Positions 59,828 through 64,000 of a stretch of DNA of 64,000 bases are shown piece after piece. The notes under the pieces are model-generated. The model searched no databases. It saw only the letters and a program-made list of their open reading frames with translations, and was not told where the DNA came from. Source of the stretch: a virus; the IMG/VR virus record IMGVR_UViG_3300031227_000023, positions 1 through 64,000 of that record, one strand, 5' to 3'. The position numbers and the translations under genes are program-made. How positions within the stretch are numbered: the stretch's first letter is position 1; every line of letters begins with the position of its first letter.

Positions 59828-60523
59828 TCAGTCCTTCTTGACCGGTTCCGGGGTGGAAAGATCACCGGACCAATCCGTGGTGTCACTCTTTTCCACGCCT
59901 TCCTTGGCGGGTTCACCACCCGCGCCGGTGTCCGTGGCGGGATCGGTGGTGGCCGGATCGGTGGTGGAATTGGCCGGGTCAGTGGTGCCTTCCTTTTCCA
60001 AGGCATCCATACGCTTCTTCAACTCCGCGTTTTCCGCGTGCAGCTTGGCCACTTCAGCACTGTCGCCCGGTGCAGCGTACTGATCGGCCAACGCCATGGC
60101 AGCCTTGGCAAACTCACCCAGTGCAGACGCGGCTGATTCATCAACCTTGCCCACTTCGGTGACATGCGCGGAAATCCGCATGGCGGTTTCACCCAAGCCC
60201 ATCAGCATGCCTTCCACGGTGGCATCCTTGCGGATCACATCATGCTGCTTGGCCACGGCACCCGCCATCACGGCAGTGGCCTTCAGCACCGGCAGCATGT
60301 CTTCAGGCATCTTGCCGTCTTCACCAATCTTGCCGATCAGATCGGCAGCCGATTTGGCCACGAACGCGGTCTGCTGCATGGTGTCCGAACCTTCCAGCCC
60401 GGCATCTTTCAGCAACGCGGTTGCTGTTTCGCTGAATTCTGTGGCCAGTTCCGGGGTGATCGTGGCACCATCCACCTTCAGGGCTTCACCGACTTTGGCC
60501 ATTTTTTCGAGCAAGAGTTTCAT
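59828..60523 (-). CDS. Scaffold-like acidic helical protein, 231 aa
   Basis: Helical over residues 1-175 with a heptad pattern in ELAKLHAENAELKKRMDALEKEG, then a Thr/Asp/Pro linker (DPANSTTDPATTDPATDTGAGGEP) and an acidic end (DWSGDLSTPEPVKKD). The composition fits a scaffold or internal capsid protein. Not matched to a family; its position between head genes supports the call. The start has AAAGGGAATAATC. Confidence 0.55.
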   Translation of the reverse strand: MKLLLEKMAKVGEALKVDGATITPELATEFSETATALLKDAGLEGSDTMQQTAFVAKSAADLIGKIGEDGKMPEDMLPVLKATAVMAGAVAKQHDVIRKDATVEGMLMGLGETAMRISAHVTEVGKVDESAASALGEFAKAAMALADQYAAPGDSAEVAKLHAENAELKKRMDALEKEGTTDPANSTTDPATTDPATDTGAGGEPAKEGVEKSDTTDWSGDLSTPEPVKKD

Positions 60524-60525
60524 GA

Positions 60526-60906
60526 TTATTCCCTTTCATCGTTATCCAAAAAGCCATCAGGCATCATTTCAGCTTGCCCTTTTTCCCCTGCCCACATTCT
60601 ATCGCGGACGGGTTCAAATGGCTTGCCATCTAATTCACTTTGCAACGCCTTTGGTAAATTGTCTATTATTCTACGCACGGACCACCCGTGATCACCGCGC
60701 AGCTTTTCAAACACATCAGTGCAAATCCGCACCCGATTCTTCACGTGCACCCCGTTGTCATTGCACACGATCCGTGGGGGGTTCGTCCTGAATGACTGCG
60801 ACACCGCAACAATAAAACCCCTGGAAACCAACGCCACCTGCTTCTGATCTTCCAGCTTGAATTTCTGAACCAACGCATTAACAAATTCCATCCCTTGACT
60901 TCCCAT
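60526..60906 (-). CDS. Unknown head-region protein, 126 aa
   Basis: Mixed alpha/beta, no family match: MEFVNALVQKFKLEDQKQVALVSRGFIVAVSQSFRTNPPRIVCNDNGVHVKNRVRICTDVFEKLRGDHGWSVRRIIDNLPKALQSEL. The C-terminal tail is charged. Located between two head genes. ATG 60906 has AAAAGGAAAGATCA. Confidence 0.55.
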   Translation of the reverse strand: MGSQGMEFVNALVQKFKLEDQKQVALVSRGFIVAVSQSFRTNPPRIVCNDNGVHVKNRVRICTDVFEKLRGDHGWSVRRIIDNLPKALQSELDGKPFEPVRDRMWAGEKGQAEMMPDGFLDNDERE

Positions 60907-60931
60907 TGATCTTTCCTTTTTCCAGCTTTGA

Positions 60932-61291
60932 TTATTCGACCCGTTCGAAATCCCACCCAAGTTCATCTTCAAGAATTGCAGGATGCACGCCAACCCCGTA
61001 GTACTCCATGTACCACCCATTGGTCACAACCACAAGATGCGCCAACGATGCAGCAACCACATCAGGATCTTCAACCATCGAAAATGGAACCTGATCTTGT
61101 GTGCCAATCGGTGGGTCTGCATCAATCACATCCTTCACCTGCACCGCAATCGTTTCCCCGCCTTCCACAATGACATCATCCCCTTCAACGTAGAAAAAGA
61201 CAGCCGTGCTGCCATCAATTTCAACCTGCCAATATTCACCCTGTGGCACCCCGCCTGAATGTTCCCTGAATTCAATCTTGACCTTTGCCAT
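60932..61291 (-). CDS. Unknown head-region protein, 119 aa
   Basis: Beta-rich acidic protein (VKIEFREHSGGVPQGEYWQVEIDGSTAVFFYVEGDDVIVEGGETIAVQVKDVID). It could be a small barrel that associates with the capsid or portal. No recognised family. The start follows GGAAGACCA. Confidence 0.55.
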   Translation of the reverse strand: MAKVKIEFREHSGGVPQGEYWQVEIDGSTAVFFYVEGDDVIVEGGETIAVQVKDVIDADPPIGTQDQVPFSMVEDPDVVAASLAHLVVVTNGWYMEYYGVGVHPAILEDELGWDFERVE

Positions 61292-61300
61292 TGGTCTTCC

Positions 61301-64000
61301 TTACTTGTACGCGCCGGTGTTAATTGATCCCAGCACACGCGTGAAATGGTCAACGTCTTGCATCACCTTCCCCGCAGACTTCCCATCAAAATATTCCATG
61401 CCCATGGATGTCACTTCTGTTGCATCCAAATCCTTCACGCTTCCACCACGTGGCGTTTTCACAGTCCCTTCCCTGTAATACAACCTACCAACATAGTGGT
61501 CTGTGAATTCAGGATTACCCCGTTCGACTTTCACAACAATTTCATTCAACTTATATGCTTTGTTTCTTGTCAAATAACGCAGCGGGGTTTCCCCTCCTAC
61601 AAATCCATCAGCATCTACTTTGGCGCGCTGCCACAGGAACCACTGCCCATTCTTCAGTGAATCAGAATTGAGTTCATCAAAATGATGTCCATATTCGTGC
61701 AGGAACTTGCGCCGTACTTCTTCCTTTGACCACTCCGCATATTTCCGAACACGCACGTTTTTTGTTCCAATTGAAATAAACGCACGTTCATCAACCCCCT
61801 GGCTTGCTATTGATTTTGCAGACTCATAGAACGCCCCGCTTTTTGTTGGATCAACATCAACCCTGACAGCAGGCAACCGGCCACGAACAACACCACGACC
61901 GTACCGCGTCACATAATCATAAATCGCACACCCTTCTTCAATCCCATCACGAACAGGCTTTGGAATTTTTGACCATTGTGCATAAGCCCCGGCATCATCC
62001 AAAAACTGTGCTTTGATCCTGCCAAACAGCCGGGCTTGTTCAGGTATCGTTTCAACATACGCAAGGGATTTTTCTGCAATCTCACCAGCAACCTTGTGGT
62101 GCGCGACACTATCTAGTGCAAGAGTTCCGGAGGATTCCTTTCTAATCAAATCCTTCAATACCCACTCCCCACGCTTTCTGATCTGATCCACCCTGCCACT
62201 TTTCCTTGCCGACCCCCAACGCGCATCAACAGCCGGTGGCCTTGTACTTGACAACGGGCCAAGCACTTCATCACCACGCAAGCCTTCTTCAGGAACCAAC
62301 TGCCATGGCTGTTCATGCGGCTTCAACGGTGCAGGTACAGCAGGCTTGGGCACAGCAGCGGCAGTCCTGGCAGCAGCCGCACCCCCTGCCCATGGACCCA
62401 ACCCACCGGGCACCGCAGTCTGTATGGCCTTCTGATTGTAAATAACAGTGGTCCTGCATAGCGGGTGGTACGGTGGCAAACTCATGCCCAAATCACGCAT
62501 TTCCTTCACGGTGGAATACTGCGAAGCATACTTGCCCGCATCCCATGTTCCCGCACCCGGCTTTGTGACAGTCATGATACTGTTGAACTGCCCCTGTTTA
62601 TTCATCACCCCCCAGTCAGCACCCCGCCTGCGCACCCATGGCATTTCAAATTTAATATCTTCAGGATCAGCCAAGTTGTCAGTTGACGTTTGGTGTTCAT
62701 GCGCAACCTCAACATCTATTACTTTACCATGGATGTACCGGCAATTATGAACAACAACCCCTTCTGCAATGTATGTTGGGTCATCTTCCACTTCAAGGTT
62801 GTACACGTAACATGCACGCCGCACCTTGCGAACGGCAACAACCTTTTCTAGCCTAGTGCCCCTGCAATACTCTTCAACACTACGTTCTCCGGATTCCCTT
62901 GATTCAATTGCTCGCCCGTAATCCTGATCAGTTTCCACCCCATGCCTGCAATTGCTTGTTCTTTTCTTTCCGTCGCATCCTCCCTGAACCCTTCCCTGTG
63001 CCAATACTCCCCGTCCACCTCGATTGCGAGACCGTGCTCCGGTAGAAAGAAATCTACATTGAATCGGTCGACGGGCTTCTCTAGCTCGTAATTGATTCGA
63101 TTCTTTTCCAACACTTCCGCAACGATTTCTTCCAACCCCGTTGCCCCCTTCCCAATCAAAAGGCATCTGCGCGAACAATGCTGCCTCTTGACCACTTCCG
63201 ATTTCTTGATAACAAACTTTTTCCCGCACTCCTCGCACGTTATCGTTTCCCTTTGATCCTTCCACCGGCATGCCCGTGAACACGTAGTGCGGGTTTTCCC
63301 GGAAAAAAATTCCACTGGCTTTATTCTGAACTCCCCCCCACATACAACGCACCGCTTCACCAACAATGCCGGATTCAACCCCTTCCTTCCAGCTTCCACC
63401 CTGCACTGATCCGAACAATGCTTCATCTGCCCCCGTTTCACATAACACTGCCTTGCCGTGAATGCCTTGCCGCACCATTGACAAACCATTTCCACATTGT
63501 TCATCCGATATTTGTTGTAACAATCCGTGCCGCAATACTGAGCCCTGTTCCCCACCGCTTGAAACGTCTTTCCGCAACCCTTGCATTTCTTCTCTATAGA
63601 CAAGGCTGTCTCCTTTCCGCAATTCTCCAATAGGTCTCCATCCATCTGCGGTAAGGATACGATGTTTTTTTGTTGCAATCAAATGATTGCCGGACTGGAG
63701 TTGCACTTCAATCAACTCTTCATCAACAAATCTTTTCGATACAGCCAACACGTGCCTCAACACCCCTGATCCCGTCACGACAACATCACCCGCATCAATG
63801 CTGTCTATACGTTTTTCCCCTAACTCTGTTTTTACTTTTGTTTCGCCAGAAAAACACCATTCTGTGGTTCGTTCATCCATCACCGCATAGGCAATTACCT
63901 CTGTAATGCCCGCTTCCATGAAGCCGTGCAACTGCGCCCGTGAACGGGAACGCGCAACCAAGTTGTGCGCCACCACCGTCCAATAATTCTTCATCTGCTG
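61301..64000 (-). CDS. Minor head protein (Mu F/SPP1 gp7 type) with intein and zincin domain, partial
   Basis: The gene runs off the right edge. Extein core: ...YAVMDERTTEWC | CRYIHGKVIDVEVAH...PPYHPLCRTTVIYN, the D-x-RT-x3-C...HG and HP-x-CR landmarks of the SPP1 gp7/Mu F family. The intein interrupts just before the conserved Cys at the DERTTEW/CRYIHG junction. After the head domain (about residue 570) a second domain has FLHEYGHHFDEL (766-770) and later EVTSMGMEYF, an HExxH zinc-protease motif with a possible third ligand Glu. A protease on an ejected head protein could digest host targets after entry. The spliced protein would lack the 371 intein residues. Confidence 0.78.
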   Translation of the reverse strand, partial: QQMKNYWTVVAHNLVARSRSRAQLHGFMEAGITEVIAYAVMDERTTEWCFSGETKVKTELGEKRIDSIDAGDVVVTGSGVLRHVLAVSKRFVDEELIEVQLQSGNHLIATKKHRILTADGWRPIGELRKGDSLVYREEMQGLRKDVSSGGEQGSVLRHGLLQQISDEQCGNGLSMVRQGIHGKAVLCETGADEALFGSVQGGSWKEGVESGIVGEAVRCMWGGVQNKASGIFFRENPHYVFTGMPVEGSKGNDNVRGVREKVCYQEIGSGQEAALFAQMPFDWEGGNGVGRNRCGSVGKESNQLRAREARRPIQCRFLSTGARSRNRGGRGVLAQGRVQGGCDGKKRTSNCRHGVETDQDYGRAIESRESGERSVEEYCRGTRLEKVVAVRKVRRACYVYNLEVEDDPTYIAEGVVVHNCRYIHGKVIDVEVAHEHQTSTDNLADPEDIKFEMPWVRRRGADWGVMNKQGQFNSIMTVTKPGAGTWDAGKYASQYSTVKEMRDLGMSLPPYHPLCRTTVIYNQKAIQTAVPGGLGPWAGGAAAARTAAAVPKPAVPAPLKPHEQPWQLVPEEGLRGDEVLGPLSSTRPPAVDARWGSARKSGRVDQIRKRGEWVLKDLIRKESSGTLALDSVAHHKVAGEIAEKSLAYVETIPEQARLFGRIKAQFLDDAGAYAQWSKIPKPVRDGIEEGCAIYDYVTRYGRGVVRGRLPAVRVDVDPTKSGAFYESAKSIASQGVDERAFISIGTKNVRVRKYAEWSKEEVRRKFLHEYGHHFDELNSDSLKNGQWFLWQRAKVDADGFVGGETPLRYLTRNKAYKLNEIVVKVERGNPEFTDHYVGRLYYREGTVKTPRGGSVKDLDATEVTSMGMEYFDGKSAGKVMQDVDHFTRVLGSINTGAYK
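62744..63856 (-). other. Intein, 371 codons, inserted in minor head gene
   Basis: Starts at Cys (TGT 63854-63856) with CFSGETKVKTELGEKRIDSIDAGD (block A). Next is SGNHLIATKKHRILTADGWRPIGEL (block B, T-x-x-H type) near residue 102. It ends with ACYVYNLEVEDDPTYIAEGVVVHN (blocks F/G) before extein Cys. Splicing residues are Cys1, His in the B block, terminal His-Asn and +1 Cys, so all core residues are present. The N part covers about 90 residues and the C part about 35. The 250 residues between have the low-complexity look of a shadow frame yet contain no stop, because they overlie the endonuclease gene. Confidence 0.88.
62848..63603 (-). CDS. Nested homing endonuclease in the intein, +1 frame, 251 aa
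   Basis: Runs in the +1 frame relative to the intein. Start TTG 63603 has a perfect AAAGGAG (63610-63616) six bases upstream; the frame stays open further upstream to ATG 63645 and 63678, but those have poor sites. Four zinc-finger-like CxxC...C-x3-4-C units fill residues 5-140 (CKGCGKTF...CGTDCYN; CQWCGKAF...CSDQC; CVVCGGEF...CSRAC; CEECGKKF...CSRRC). The C-terminal domain has NVDFFLPEHGLAIEVDGEYWH...ATERKEQAIAGMGWKLIRI, close to the EDxHD/Vsr-like nuclease fold. It would cut intein-free alleles of the head gene, allowing the intein to spread. It fits exactly between the two splicing halves and stops at 62848. Confidence 0.82.
   Translation of the reverse strand: MSIEKKCKGCGKTFQAVGNRAQYCGTDCYNKYRMNNVEMVCQWCGKAFTARQCYVKRGQMKHCSDQCRVEAGRKGLNPALLVKRCVVCGGEFRIKPVEFFSGKTRTTCSRACRWKDQRETITCEECGKKFVIKKSEVVKRQHCSRRCLLIGKGATGLEEIVAEVLEKNRINYELEKPVDRFNVDFFLPEHGLAIEVDGEYWHREGFREDATERKEQAIAGMGWKLIRITGEQLNQGNPENVVLKSIAGALG

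Noticed and set aside
62848-63678. Longer 276-codon version of the nested endonuclease starting at ATG 63678
   Set aside because: No ribosome site there; TTG 63603 has AAAGGAG at the right distance. The extra residues carry no domain.
1-64000. tRNA genes, CRISPR arrays, insertion sequences, integrase or attachment sites
   Set aside because: None seen on reading both strands. Short repeats found are limited to the regulatory region.

Overview
This window is a continuous stretch of a tailed-phage genome with a contractile tail (myovirus morphology). It could instead be an intact prophage; no integrase or host gene is visible to decide. Every credible gene lies on the minus strand, and genes are packed end to end with many 1-4 base start/stop overlaps. 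Many start codons are preceded by GGAGCA-type or GGGGTG-type ribosome sites. The host is probably Gram-negative, because the lysis block encodes spanin-like proteins. I cannot name the host genus.

Transcription runs from high to low coordinates. From 64000 down to about 54600 is the head block: a minor head protein (Mu F/SPP1 gp7 family) carrying an intein and a C-terminal zinc-protease motif, two small unknowns, a scaffold-like protein, an XkdF-type prohead protease, a second scaffold-like protein, the major capsid protein and two small virion proteins. A modification cassette follows (48653-54515): a giant glycosyltransferase with four modules and two tandem paralogous proteins combining a ParB-like and a methyltransferase region. 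From 48639 to 42698 are neck and connector-type genes with two sets of paralogues. From 42685 to 30417 is the contractile tail: sheath, tube, tail assembly chaperone with a -1 frameshift, tape measure, CIS-tube/LysM proteins, hub (gpD), spike (gpV), gp25 wedge and baseplate J. From 30407 to 19788 are tail-tip, fibre and baseplate-periphery proteins, including a P2 gpI-type protein and a fibre with NPH-type repeats. From 19697 to 16866 is a lysis cassette with its own candidate promoter; a GAAA-loop terminator at 16817-16838 closes the late operon.

Below the terminator is a short accessory operon (16664-15600) and then a 700-base regulatory region with a tandem 22-base repeat and two 14-base palindromes spaced exactly 50 bp. 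An early-type replication/recombination operon follows (14887-2399): XRE-type regulator, PD-(D/E)XK nuclease, Sak4-like ATPase, SSB, replication protein, T7 gp4-type primase-helicase, helicase-methyltransferase fusion, RuvC-like resolvase, HNH/Ref-like protein and a sigma-region-4-like protein. At the left end are a Gp37/Gp68-type (DUF5131) protein and a ParB-like protein.

The most striking system is at 62744-63856. A 371-codon intein frame stays open from end to end. Nested inside it, in the +1 frame, is a complete zinc-finger/EDxHD-type homing endonuclease gene with its own strong ribosome site and a TTG start. The same DNA therefore appears to serve as an uninterrupted intein linker and as a separate endonuclease gene. 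Other highlights are a textbook -1 slippery heptamer in the tail chaperone, a candidate unimolecular spanin whose start lies out of frame inside the preceding membrane-protein gene, and a modular domain shared by the sheath and a baseplate protein.
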